Source: Planctomycetota bacterium
GTDB taxonomy: Bacteria > Planctomycetota > Phycisphaerae > Phycisphaerales > UBA1924
Assembly: GCA_013285505.1 (NCBI GenBank)
Contig: CP053450.1
Coordinates: 2,402,796 to 2,466,795, forward strand
Length of the DNA: 64,000 nt
Reading direction: 5' to 3'
The stretch's first letter is position 1. The number at the start of each line of letters is the position of its first letter. The notes under the pieces were generated by a model that saw only the letters and a list, made by a program, of their open reading frames with translations, was not told where the DNA came from and did no database searches. This document shows positions 9,545 through 17,874 of the stretch, piece by piece. A program made the position numbers and the translations under genes.

Positions 9545-9607
9545 ACGGGGCCCACCCGCCCCCACCGGGAGGCAGGACATCCCGGTTTCGGCAATAATCG
9601 GCCCGTC

Positions 9608-11186
9608 ATGGGCCGATTGCCGTTTGATCCCAACCGCATGCGTCGCGCCAAGCAGCAGGCCGAGGGTGGCCGGTCCGCCCCGGCCTCGCCGTCAGAAGCC
9701 AACGCCGCGAGCGCCGCCGAGGGCGTGCTCTCGGTCTCGAGGCTGGCGGCGCTGATCCGGGGAGTCCTGGACGAGGGCCTGCCCCGGAAGGTGCGCGTGG
9801 TGGGGGAGATCACCGGCGCACGCCGCAGCACGCACCTCTATCTCGCGCTCAAGGACGGCGGCGCAGTGATCAGCGCCGTCCTCTTCGCCAGCCAACTCAA
9901 GAAACTCCAGTTCGACCCCCGCGACGGTCAGGAAGTCGTCGCGACCGGTCGCGTGGAGTTTTACGAGCCGCAGGGGCGGGTCTCGCTGATCATCGAGAAG
10001 CTCGAGCCCGTCGGTGAGGGCGCCGCCGAGGCCCGGTTCCGGCAGCTCTGTGAGGAGTTGCGAACGCTCGGCTGGTTCGCCCCGGAACGCAAACGACCCC
10101 TCCCCACGTTCCCGAGACGGGTCGCTGTGGTCACCAGCCCGACCGGTGCCGCCCTCCAGGACGTGCTCATCACCATGGCCAAGCGCTGCCCGGCTGTCGC
10201 CGTCGCCGTCGTGCCGGTCCGCGTCCAGGGCGAGAGCGCCGCGCGCGAGGTCGTCCGAGCGATCGACTTTGTTTCTCGCGAGCACGAGCGGCTGGGGATC
10301 GACGCCGTGGTCGTGACCCGCGGCGGAGGATCTCCGGAAGACCTCGCTGCGTTCAACGACCGTGAGGTTGCGCGCGCAATCGTCGACTGCCGCATCCCCG
10401 TGGTCGCGGCGATCGGGCACGAGACCGACACGTCGATCGCCGAACTTGTCGCCGACGAGCCGCGCGCCACGCCGACCCAGGCCGCGATGCGACTGACTCC
10501 CGACCGCGAGGCCCTGGGCCGCCAACTCGACGCCCTCTCGCGGAGGTTCCGGACCGATCTCGCCCGCACGCTCCGCTACGAGCACCAGCGGCTCGCCGCC
10601 GCGTCGCGGCATCCCGTGCTGGCCGACCCCCGCGGCGCGACGCGGCTGGGCGCAGGAGCAACTCGCGACCGCCCGCGACGATCTCGACGACGCCGCCCAC
10701 GGGCGCGATGGCCGCCGCGGCCGCCCGGTTTGATCGGGTGCGGCAGCGCCTGCACGCCCAGGATCCCCGCCGCTCGGTGGCGTCCGCCCGCGAGCCGCCT
10801 CGACGCACGGGCGGCCCGGCTGCTGCGCGAAGTCACGCACCGGTTCGACATGCGCCGCGCGGCGGCTGCCTCCCTCGGGGAGCGTCTCGAGGCGATCGGG
10901 CCGGGAGCCGTCCTGCGTCGGGGCTACTCCTGCACTCTCCGGGCCGACGGCACCGCCGCCAGGGACGCGGCGGACCTGGTTCCCGGCGAACGGCTCACGA
11001 CCTATCTGGCCCCGGGGGTCGGTCGAGGCCGATGTGGTCAGGGTCTCGGACGCAGGCCTCGGCACCCCGGACCCAACGCCCGCAAAGCCCAGGGCCTCGA
11101 ACCGGCCGGTGAAGCGCCCCGCGAGGCCTCCCCGGGAAACCGACCGAGAGGCCGATCAGTTGGACCTCTTCGGCCCCGGTGAGTAA
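9608..11186 (+). CDS. xseA: Exodeoxyribonuclease VII large subunit, multiply frameshifted
   Basis: The N-terminal OB-fold (VSRLAALIRGVLDE, VVGEITGARRSTHLYLALKD) and catalytic domain (RVAVVTSPTGAALQDV, VTRGGGSPEDLAAFN, AAIGHETDTSIAELVADEPRATPTQAA) are intact to about 10630. Beyond this the frame breaks. Removing one base at each of four places (GG at 10634-10635, near 10702, CC at 10795-10796, G run at 11014-11018) restores a continuous 524-residue XseA with its coiled coil and the C-terminal DQLDLFGPGE end, stopping at 11186, ten bases before xseB. All four errors are one-base insertions. It forms the processive single-strand exonuclease with XseB. Confidence 0.88.
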
Positions 11187-11195
11187 GGTGAACCC

Positions 11196-11468
11196 GTGGC
11201 CAAGCGCGTGACCAAACCCAACGGCGACCCCGCCCCGTCTGCAGCGTCAGGCGGGGCAAAGCCGACATTTGAGGAAGCGGTCGCGCAGGTCGAGTCGATC
11301 ATCGAGCAGATCGAGTCCGGCGAGATGGGTCTGGAGGACCAGATCGAGCAGTACGCCAAGGGGGCGGAATTGCTCAAGCGGTGCCGGGACGTGCTGGACC
11401 GGTGCGAGCAGCGTGTCGAAGAGATTTCCTCCGAACTCGACCGCGACGGCACGACGAACGACGACTGA
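11196..11468 (+). CDS. xseB: Exodeoxyribonuclease VII small subunit
   Basis: A 90-residue protein with the XseB core: PTFEEAVAQVESIIEQIESGEMGLEDQIEQYAKG, then a helix with ELLKRCRDVLDRCEQRVEEI, a two-helix hairpin that wraps the XseA C-terminus. The start is GTG at 11196, nine bases after the restored xseA stop, with a GTAAGGTGAA ribosome-binding region spanning that stop. The N-terminal 20 residues are a variable basic extension. Adjacent xseA and xseB indicate an operon and co-translation of the heteromeric exonuclease. Confidence 0.93.
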   Translation: MAKRVTKPNGDPAPSAASGGAKPTFEEAVAQVESIIEQIESGEMGLEDQIEQYAKGAELLKRCRDVLDRCEQRVEEISSELDRDGTTNDD

Positions 11469-11507
11469 CAGGCGGCAAGGATCGGGCGCAGGGAGGCGTC
11501 GAACCCC

Positions 11508-13148
11508 ATGAGTCCCCAGACAACGATGGCCGTCTTCGTCGCGATCCAACTCGCATTCGCCTTCGCGTTTGGGGCCTGCATCGGCTCGCTCATCAACGTG
11601 CTCGTCTACCGCATGCCGCTCGGGCTCAACGTGGTCACCCCCGCGTCGAAATGCCCCTCGTGCAACCACGTGCTGACCTGGCGGGAGAACATCCCCGTGT
11701 TCGGCTGGCTCATGCTCCGCGGCAGGTGCCGGTTCTGCAAATGCCGGATCTCCGCCGAGTACCCGATCGTGGAGGCGATCGTGGGACTGGTCTTTGTCGG
11801 GATGTACCTGCTCTGGTACGTCGTCCCCGATCGTGGGGCGGTCTGGCTCGGCGTCGATTGGTCACTGATCAAACCGGAATGGGCGATGAACGGCTTCGCC
11901 CAGACGTGGCCGGTCTTCATCACACTGCTGGTGCTCGTGAGCTCCCTTATCGCGATGACCATCATCGACGCACGCACGTTCACGATTCCGCTCGCGCTGG
12001 CGTGGACGCCGACGGTCGTTGCCCTCGTCGCGCACCCGCTGACAGCGTTCGTCCTGGAGGTGAGGGGAAAGCCCTGGAGGCATGTCGCCAACGGCGACTG
12101 GGGGGCGTGGGCGCTGGCGGTGCCCGGCCTGTTTGGGTGGCCCGTGCTCTGTGCATCGATCGGGGGTGTCGTGGGGCTGATCGTCGCCAACGGCCTCCTC
12201 GCCACCGGGCTCATCAAACGCAGCTTCGCCGACTACGACGAATGGGAAGCCGAAGCCCTCGCCGAGGCTGGAATCACACCTCCAGAAACGGCGGCGGAGC
12301 CACAAGAGCCCGAGCCGGTCGCCGAGCCCGCCGATGCGACAAGCCCCGAGACCCCGCACGAGTCCGCCGAGCCGGCACAGCCGGAGGCACCCCGCAGCCC
12401 TCTGCCTTGGAAGGCGATCGGCGTGGTGTTGGCGGCGGTCTTGGTCAGCGGGGGATTGGGAGCTCTGGCTGCGGGAATGCTCGGATTCAATGCAGCACTC
12501 GGCGTCGCAGCCGGGGTTTTGGCTGGTGTCGTCGCCGTCGGCCCGATCGTCCGGATGATCTCGCCCGCGGCACCCGCCGAGGACGAGTCGAAGGACGACA
12601 GCCCGGCAGAGCTTTGGATCCAGTACCCGCACGCCCGCCGCGAGGTCATCCGCGAGATCGCCTTCCTCGCCCCCTGCCTGATCCTCGCCCTCGTCGGCTG
12701 GTCGGTCGGACAGAAGATCGGTGCCCCCTGGACGGTCGATCCGGTCACCTACGAACGCATCGCGTCCGACTCTATCCCGTTGTGGCTCAACGTCTTAGGC
12801 GGAGTGCTGCTCGGCTATCTCGTCGGCGGCGGCATCGTCTGGGCCATCCGCATCTTCGGCACCCTCGGCTTCGGCAAGGAAGCGATGGGGCTGGGTGATG
12901 TTCATCTTCTCGCGGCGGTGGGGGCGTGCGTGGGGTGGCTCGACTCGGTGCTGGCCTTCTTCGTCGCCCCGTTCATCGCCCTCTACATGGTGCTGGTGCA
13001 GGCGACGTGGACCGGCGGCGGGCGGCGGGCCATGCCCTTCGGCCCCTACTTGGCGATCGCCACGCTGCTGGTCATCGTCGGTAAGTTTGGCTTCGAGCTC
13101 ATCATGACCGCGGTTTTCGGCTCGCCCGAGCGGCTCAATTTCCCCTGA
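11508..13148 (+). CDS. Prepilin peptidase (A24 family) with large central insertion
   Basis: A 546-residue membrane protein, about twice the family length. The N-terminal methyltransferase domain carries KCPSC and CRFCKC cysteine pairs. The two catalytic aspartates are in TIIDARTFTIP (Asp154) and GLGDVHLLAAVG (Asp464). They are normally about 60 residues apart; here some 310 residues separate them. The insert contains a Glu/Pro/Ala-rich linker (about residues 255-300), further membrane helices and a soluble stretch. The enzyme cleaves and N-methylates type IV pilin-like precursors, feeding pili or type II secretion. No pilin genes are in the window. Confidence 0.9.
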   Translation: MSPQTTMAVFVAIQLAFAFAFGACIGSLINVLVYRMPLGLNVVTPASKCPSCNHVLTWRENIPVFGWLMLRGRCRFCKCRISAEYPIVEAIVGLVFVGMYLLWYVVPDRGAVWLGVDWSLIKPEWAMNGFAQTWPVFITLLVLVSSLIAMTIIDARTFTIPLALAWTPTVVALVAHPLTAFVLEVRGKPWRHVANGDWGAWALAVPGLFGWPVLCASIGGVVGLIVANGLLATGLIKRSFADYDEWEAEALAEAGITPPETAAEPQEPEPVAEPADATSPETPHESAEPAQPEAPRSPLPWKAIGVVLAAVLVSGGLGALAAGMLGFNAALGVAAGVLAGVVAVGPIVRMISPAAPAEDESKDDSPAELWIQYPHARREVIREIAFLAPCLILALVGWSVGQKIGAPWTVDPVTYERIASDSIPLWLNVLGGVLLGYLVGGGIVWAIRIFGTLGFGKEAMGLGDVHLLAAVGACVGWLDSVLAFFVAPFIALYMVLVQATWTGGGRRAMPFGPYLAIATLLVIVGKFGFELIMTAVFGSPERLNFP

Positions 13149-13230
13149 CCGTCCGGTGCCGGTTACCGTTCACGAAACTCGATCCGAGTGATCGAAGAGT
13201 GTGTACACCCAGCGAGCGGGTTCGGCGCGA

Positions 13231-13240
13231 TATAGTCTCC
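13231..13240 (+). promoter_or_regulatory. Possible -10 element of the OmpA-type gene
   Basis: TATAGTCTCC lies 40 bases before the start codon. The identical ten bases recur at 34936-34945 ahead of the LysM protein. No convincing -35 box is visible upstream, so this is a pattern match only. Confidence 0.3.
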
Positions 13241-13279
13241 GCACCCGGCGTTTCCGGGCACGCAAGGAAGGACCCAGCA

Positions 13280-13933
13280 ATGGACGGACGAATCACCAAA
13301 CGGCTCTTTGGCACGCTTCTGGCGGCGGCGATCGCGATTTCTTCGGTCGGCTGCTCCAACAACAAACGCACCGATTTCGACGCGCTCGAAGCCGAGAACA
13401 ATGAGCTGCGGGGCCAGCTCGCCGCCCTCGAGGGTGAGCGGGTGATGTGGCAGAGCACCAAGACCAAGCTCGAGCAGGAAAACTCGGAGCTGGCCGCGGC
13501 CCTCGAGGAGATGCGGGCGGCGGGGACCGTGGACAACGACGGCGGCCTCGTGGACGTCCCCGGCGCGACCGTCTCGATGCGCGGCTCGGACCTGGTGGTC
13601 TCGGTCGCCGGCGACGTGCTGTTCGACTCCGGCCAGGTCACGCTCAAGTCGGGCGCGAAGCAGACGCTCGACAGCGTCAGCCGCCTCCTGCAGTCGCAGT
13701 TCGCTGGCAACGAGGTCCGGATCGAGGGATACACCGACACCGACCCCATCCGCAAGAGCAAGTGGGCCAGCAACGACCACCTGAGCTTCGAGCGCGGTCA
13801 CGCCGTCGAGAAGTACCTGATCTCCCGTGGCATCGACACCCGGCGGATGTACGTCGCCGCGTTTGGTCCCGACCGGCCCCGGGGCAGCAAAGCCGAGAGC
13901 CGGCGCGTCGAGATCGTCATTCTCGGAGGCTGA
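13280..13933 (+). CDS. OmpA-family peptidoglycan-associated lipoprotein
   Basis: The 218-residue product starts with a lipoprotein signal peptide with lipobox SSVGC, then a coiled coil (about residues 30-85) and a C-terminal OmpA-like domain: DVLFDSGQVTLKSGAKQTL, RIEGYTDTDP, SNDHLSFERGHAVEKYL and RRVEIVIL. The Asp in the GYTDTD region and the Arg in FERG match residues that bind diaminopimelate in Pal/OmpA. It should tether the outer membrane to peptidoglycan, which fits the division and PBP genes elsewhere in the window. The ATG at 13280 follows GGAAGGA; an upstream GTG at 13199 is disfavoured. Confidence 0.9.
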   Translation: MDGRITKRLFGTLLAAAIAISSVGCSNNKRTDFDALEAENNELRGQLAALEGERVMWQSTKTKLEQENSELAAALEEMRAAGTVDNDGGLVDVPGATVSMRGSDLVVSVAGDVLFDSGQVTLKSGAKQTLDSVSRLLQSQFAGNEVRIEGYTDTDPIRKSKWASNDHLSFERGHAVEKYLISRGIDTRRMYVAAFGPDRPRGSKAESRRVEIVILGG

Positions 13934-14003
13934 ATGGGGCCTCTGGCTGCACCCTGAGATGGACAGCGGCCGATTTGCCGGGCAAAGTCCGGCACCGGAC
14001 TGA

Positions 14004-14033
14004 TTGGCCATCTGGGGCGGTCCGAGGTATACT
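14004..14033 (+). promoter_or_regulatory. Putative sigma-70-type promoter of the tRNA cluster
   Basis: TTGGCC (14004-14009) and TATACT (14028-14033) are separated by 18 bases and lie about 30 bases upstream of tRNA-Val. The region is non-coding and downstream of a finished gene. No transcription data. Confidence 0.45.
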
Positions 14034-14061
14034 TGCGGGCCCCGCACGGGTGGGGCGAATC

Positions 14062-14135
14062 GGGCGATTGGCGCAGTTGGCTAGCGCGCTTCCATGACAC
14101 GGAAGAGGTCACAGGTTCGAATCCTGTATCGCTCA
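14062..14135 (+). tRNA. tRNA-Val (GAC)
   Basis: Complete cloverleaf: acceptor GGGCGAT pairs with ATCGCTC, the D arm is GCGCAG...CTAGCGC, and the anticodon arm CTTCC-ATGACAC-GGAAG gives anticodon GAC. The T arm is ACAGG-TTCGAAT-CCTGT. The discriminator is A and the CCA end is not encoded. First of three tRNA genes in the same direction. Confidence 0.95.
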
Positions 14136-14178
14136 TTGGTTCGGATGGCGGCGAGAGCCACGCCGGACTGCGTTGACC

Positions 14179-14251
14179 GCCGCCATAGCTCAGTTGGTAG
14201 AGCAGCGCTTTTGTAAAGCGCAGGTCCCCGGTTCGAGTCCGGGCGGCGGCT
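14179..14251 (+). tRNA. tRNA-Thr (UGU)
   Basis: The anticodon arm GCGCT-TTTGTAA-AGCGC gives anticodon UGU. D arm TAGCTCAGTTGGTAGAGC and T arm CCCGG-TTCGAGT-CCGGG are canonical. The acceptor GCCGCCA pairs with CGGCGGC except at the last pair (A-C). The discriminator is T and CCA is not encoded. Confidence 0.94.
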
Positions 14252-14406
14252 GTTCGGTGTGCCGGGTCACGCCGGACGATTCCCGGCGTTTCGTGCCGCC
14301 CCGCGGCGAAACCACCCGGGCCAACCGCGGGTTCCCGATGCTCGGCAGAGCGCGTGGGACGATTCAGCCGATAGCGGCTGTCTGACAACCAGATGTACGA
14401 CGATCG

Positions 14407-14488
14407 GGGCGTGTACCCAAGTGGCCAACGGGGGCAGACTGTAAATCTGCTGGCAATGCCTACGTAGGTTCGAATCCTACCGCGCCCA
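14407..14488 (+). tRNA. tRNA-Tyr (GUA)
   Basis: A class II tRNA of 82 nt with a long variable arm. Acceptor GGGCGTG pairs with CGCGCCC, the anticodon arm CAGA-CTGTAAA-TCTG gives GUA, and the T arm is GTAGG-TTCGAAT-CCTAC. Discriminator A, no encoded CCA. Directly followed by a strong terminator. Confidence 0.94.
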
Positions 14489-14492
14489 CTGC

Positions 14493-14537
14493 AACCAACG
14501 ACACCCGGCACGACCCGTGCCGGGTGTCGTTGGTTTT
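14493..14537 (+). terminator. Rho-independent terminator after the tRNA cluster
   Basis: A near-perfect stem of about 20 bp (AACCAACGACACCCGGCACG against CGTGCCGGGTGTCGTTGGTT) with a three- to four-base loop is followed by TTTT. It starts five bases after tRNA-Tyr and is the clearest intrinsic terminator in the window. Confidence 0.9.
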
Positions 14538-14644
14538 GGCGCCCCGACACTCGCCGAGCAGCGCACCGCAAACACCGACTCCGTGACGCTACAGTGGACC
14601 CACGCCCGCCCGGGATGGCGCGCGTCGCACCCAGGGAGTCAGCC

Positions 14645-15356
14645 ATGCACCGAAACACCATGCTCGTTCTCGCGGCCGGTCTCGCCGGCGCGTTTTCCAC
14701 CGCCGTCGCCGGCCACCTCTTCCTCACCCCGGCGGTCGCGTCGTCGCCCTCCGCGGTGACGCTCACCGACGCCCGCACCGGCACCGTCGACGTCCTCCAA
14801 CTCCTCGAGCGCATGCTCGACATGGAGTCCTACGCCACCGAACGCGACAACGAGACCCGCGTCTGGAACGAGCAGGTCACCTCCATCGCCCAGGAACGCG
14901 ACAGCTACCTGCAGGCCCTCCAGCAGATGGACCCGGATCAGGCGGAGACCCCCGCGGCCCAGTCGCTCTACGCCCAGTACCAGTCCGCCCAGCAGCGCTT
15001 CGAGCAGGCCCGTCAGCAGGCGGGCATGGCCATCGACACGCTCGCCGCCGGGCAGCTCACCCGCGCCTACCAGGCCGTCCACGCCGCCGTGCAGAAGGTC
15101 GCCGCCGAGCAGGGTACGACCGCGTCTTCTCCAGCCGCATGGACGTAGACGCCATCGACGCCAGCAACACCAACGTCGTCGTGCAGGAAGTCCTGCTCCG
15201 GCCCGTGCTCTTTGACAGCACCGGCGACGACCTGACGCCCCTCATCGTCGCCGAACTCGGCATCCCCGACCTGCCCGACCCCGCGGTCGAGGGCCCCGTC
15301 CCCGGCGCAGAGGGCGAGCCCGAAGCCGAACCCGCGACGCCCCCGCCGGCGGCTGA
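14645..15356 (+). CDS. Skp/OmpH-like periplasmic protein, frameshifted
   Basis: From ATG 14645 the product has a signal peptide (LVLAAGLAGAFSTAVAG), a DVLQLLERMLDMESYATERD start and a long Gln/Glu-rich coiled coil, like the Skp/OmpH chaperone family. At about 15115 one G is missing from a G run; restoring it gives AAEQGYDRVFSSRMDVDAID and continues through LRPVLFDSTGDDLTPLIVAELGIPDL. A second missing C near 15341 would end the protein at TGA 15354-15356; without it the frame runs on implausibly. The restored length is about 237 residues. Function as an outer-membrane protein chaperone is inference. Confidence 0.65.
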
Positions 15357-15479
15357 GCGCGCAGCCCGCAAACGCGACCACCAACGTCCAGCGTCCCGCC
15401 GTCCGTGCGAGCCCGCCGCTCGTCACGGCTCGGTGGCGCGCGCCCATTCTGCTGCGGCGGATCCGTCGGCTCGTCGTCC

Positions 15480-16612
15480 TCATCGCCAACCAGCGGGATG
15501 TCTTCGAGCCGCCGGCGTCGGCCGATTCTCCCGCCTCGGGTGGCGGAGGAACGCGGTGGACTCGGCGTCCGGCTCGCGCCCGCACTCCGGGCAGCGTGAA
15601 CCCGGCGGGAGCCCGGTGAGGTCGTACCCGCATCCGGGCGCAGGGATCGAGCACCGCCTCGCCCCGCCGTCGGGCCATCTCCGCCAGCGGCGTCCCCGCG
15701 GCGGCGTCGCCGGAGAAGGTCCGCCGTGCCTTGCGTTCCAGCACCCGTTGATCGCGCACGATCGCGGCCTTCGCGTTGCGCACGGCCCAGCCGACCATGC
15801 CCGCAAACTGCAGCTGCGAGATCACGAAGACCAGCAGCCCGATCTCGTAGCCGAGGAGCGACAGCCCCGCCAGGATGCTGAGCGGCGCGGCAAAGCCCGT
15901 GCCCGACGCCAGCACCGTCGCGGTCATCGCGAGCGTCATCACCACACCCCCGGCCCCGACCAGCACCGCCGAGAGCCGGAGCCGGCCGGAGAGCCCGGTG
16001 TCCTGCGCCCAGTCTGCCAGATGTGCCAGCCAGATGCAGAGCGGCGCGAAGCCGAGTACGCCGACGAATTGCAACGCCGCGGCCGGGATCCGGAGCACCC
16101 CGGCGGACGCCGCCGTCCCCGCCTCCAGCATCAGGACGAGAAACAAACCACGCGCCGGCCAGGCCAGCTGCGAGAGCCGTGCGGCCTGGCGGAGTCTCAG
16201 CTTCTCACGCTCGGGGTTGATCCGCATCCCGGGCTGGAACGGGCGACGGCCGGTCGGAATCCACACAGCCGCGGCCCAGGCAGCCCCTCCCAGCAGCAAC
16301 ATCCACGCCACCACCGGGTGCCGGAAGTACACCCACGTGGCCTGCACCAGCCCGTTGGCGACACCGAGCATCGCCATCGCCATCACGCCTCGGTGCAGAT
16401 TCTTCAGATAGGGCACCGGCGCATCGGTGAGGTTGTCGCGTGCCTGCACGCCGACGCCGCGCTTGCGCCTGATCGGTGTGCCGCACTCCGGGCACCTGCC
16501 GTTCGAGGGGGAGACCCTCCAGCGGGTAGTCGCATTTGTCGCAGACCACACCCGGCCCAACATTGGGCTCAGCGCTCGGAGCGGAGATGGATCTTGGATC
16601 AACCGGAGACAT
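15480..16612 (-). CDS. Membrane protein with zinc ribbons at both ends, frameshifted
   Basis: ATG 16612 follows GAGAGGG. The N-terminus has a zinc ribbon CDKCDYPLEGLP...CPECG, six or so membrane helices follow (16380-15790), and the C-terminus holds a second ribbon CARCGYDLTGLPPGSRCPECG ending at 15480. Two one-base insertions break it: an extra base in the G run at 16507-16511 (plus strand) and an extra base at 15633; removing each makes both CxxC...CPECG motifs intact. The CGYDLTGL ribbon type is common in planctomycete proteins of unknown role. No enzymatic motif is seen in the membrane core. Confidence 0.7.
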
Positions 16613-16688
16613 CCAACCCTCTCTACCGGGTGCCCGCGTTTCTCGTTGCACCGGTCGGCCATCGATCTGGCGGGAGGCAATCGCTGCG

Positions 16689-17777
16689 TTAGCTGCCGCC
16701 GGCGAGCCGTGCCGCCATTTTGGCTGCACCCTCAACGCCCAGAGCCTCGGCCCGGCGTGCATACCCGAGTGCCTTGTCCGGTTCGCCGACCCGCTCGCAC
16801 CAGACCGCCGTTTCAAGCAGCAGTAGTCCGTCCTCCGGCCGTGCCGCCGCCGCGGCCTCGAACTCTCGCGCCGCCTCCGCCGGGGTGCCGAGCAACCCGT
16901 AGCTCTCGCCCAGGATCCTCATCACATCCAGCTGTTGACGCTCGGGTGCGGGAAGGCCCTGCAGGACCGCGAGCGCCCGCTCGGGATCGCCGCTCCGGTT
17001 GCTCGCCCGGGCCTCGATGATCCGCCAGATCGACACCGCCGGTTCGAGGTCTCGTGCCCGCTTGACCAGTTGCAAGGCCACGTTCGGCTCGTTGTCGCGG
17101 AGGGAGAGCTGCGCGAGGGTGCCCCACGCGATCGCCAGCGTCTCGTCGAGCCTGGTCGCGAGCAGCAGGTTCTTCTTCGCGTCGTCGTGTTGTCCCTGCC
17201 CGATCTGCACCTGCGCGAGGTAGAGCGGGAATCGGGCGTCCGCCGGGTCGGTCGCCTGCGCTGCCGCGAAGTGCTCCTCGGCCCGATCGAGCCGGCGGAG
17301 CTGGCTCGCCACCGTCCCCGCGGTGAACTCGATATCTGCTGTTCGGGGCCCGATCGCCAGCGCGGCCTCGTACTCCTGGTACGCCTCGGCGAGCTTCTGC
17401 TGGAGCACGCACGCCCCGGCCAGCGCCAGCCGCAGTTCCTGATCGTCCGGCTGCTCTGCTACGGCCGCCCGCAGGGCGGCCTCGGCCCGGTCGGCCTCGC
17501 CCTGCTGCACGAGCGTGTTGGCGGCCTTGAGGACGGCTTCGGTCGAGGCGGCCGACCGTGCGGCACTCCTCGTGTCCCCGGGCGTCGGAGGGGCCGTCGT
17601 CGGGTCGGTGCGGTTCGGCTCGCCGGGTTGGTCTGAGGCGGTGAGTCGGTCGGGGCCGGTGCCGGGTGCTGCTGTGACCCGTCCTCGCCACACCAGCACC
17701 CCCGCGAGCGTCACCACAGACGCCGCTGCGGCTGCGGCAGCGAGGATCACGGGCAGATTGGAGCGTGGTGTCGGCAT
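16689..17777 (-). CDS. Membrane-anchored TPR-repeat protein
   Basis: A 362-residue protein with a short basic N-terminus, one membrane helix (about residues 9-31), a Pro/Thr-rich linker and then about seven TPR-like helical repeats (from about residue 75), with typical LxxAL...EAYQEYEAALAI and AEEHFAAAQATDPAD patterns. The bulk is presumably periplasmic and used for protein interaction. The ATG at 17777 is chosen because it begins directly before the anchor; the frame extends upstream over the divergent valS gene without support. Partner unknown. Confidence 0.8.
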   Translation of the reverse strand: MPTPRSNLPVILAAAAAAASVVTLAGVLVWRGRVTAAPGTGPDRLTASDQPGEPNRTDPTTAPPTPGDTRSAARSAASTEAVLKAANTLVQQGEADRAEAALRAAVAEQPDDQELRLALAGACVLQQKLAEAYQEYEAALAIGPRTADIEFTAGTVASQLRRLDRAEEHFAAAQATDPADARFPLYLAQVQIGQGQHDDAKKNLLLATRLDETLAIAWGTLAQLSLRDNEPNVALQLVKRARDLEPAVSIWRIIEARASNRSGDPERALAVLQGLPAPERQQLDVMRILGESYGLLGTPAEAAREFEAAAAARPEDGLLLLETAVWCERVGEPDKALGYARRAEALGVEGAAKMAARLAGGS

Positions 17778-17874
17778 GGATCGGCGTCTCGGGATCGTGC
17801 GGGCCGGTGGGGTCTGTCGGAGCGTATCGCCCCGCTTACACTTCGGCGTCCGAGCTTCCGAGGAGTGACTTTCC

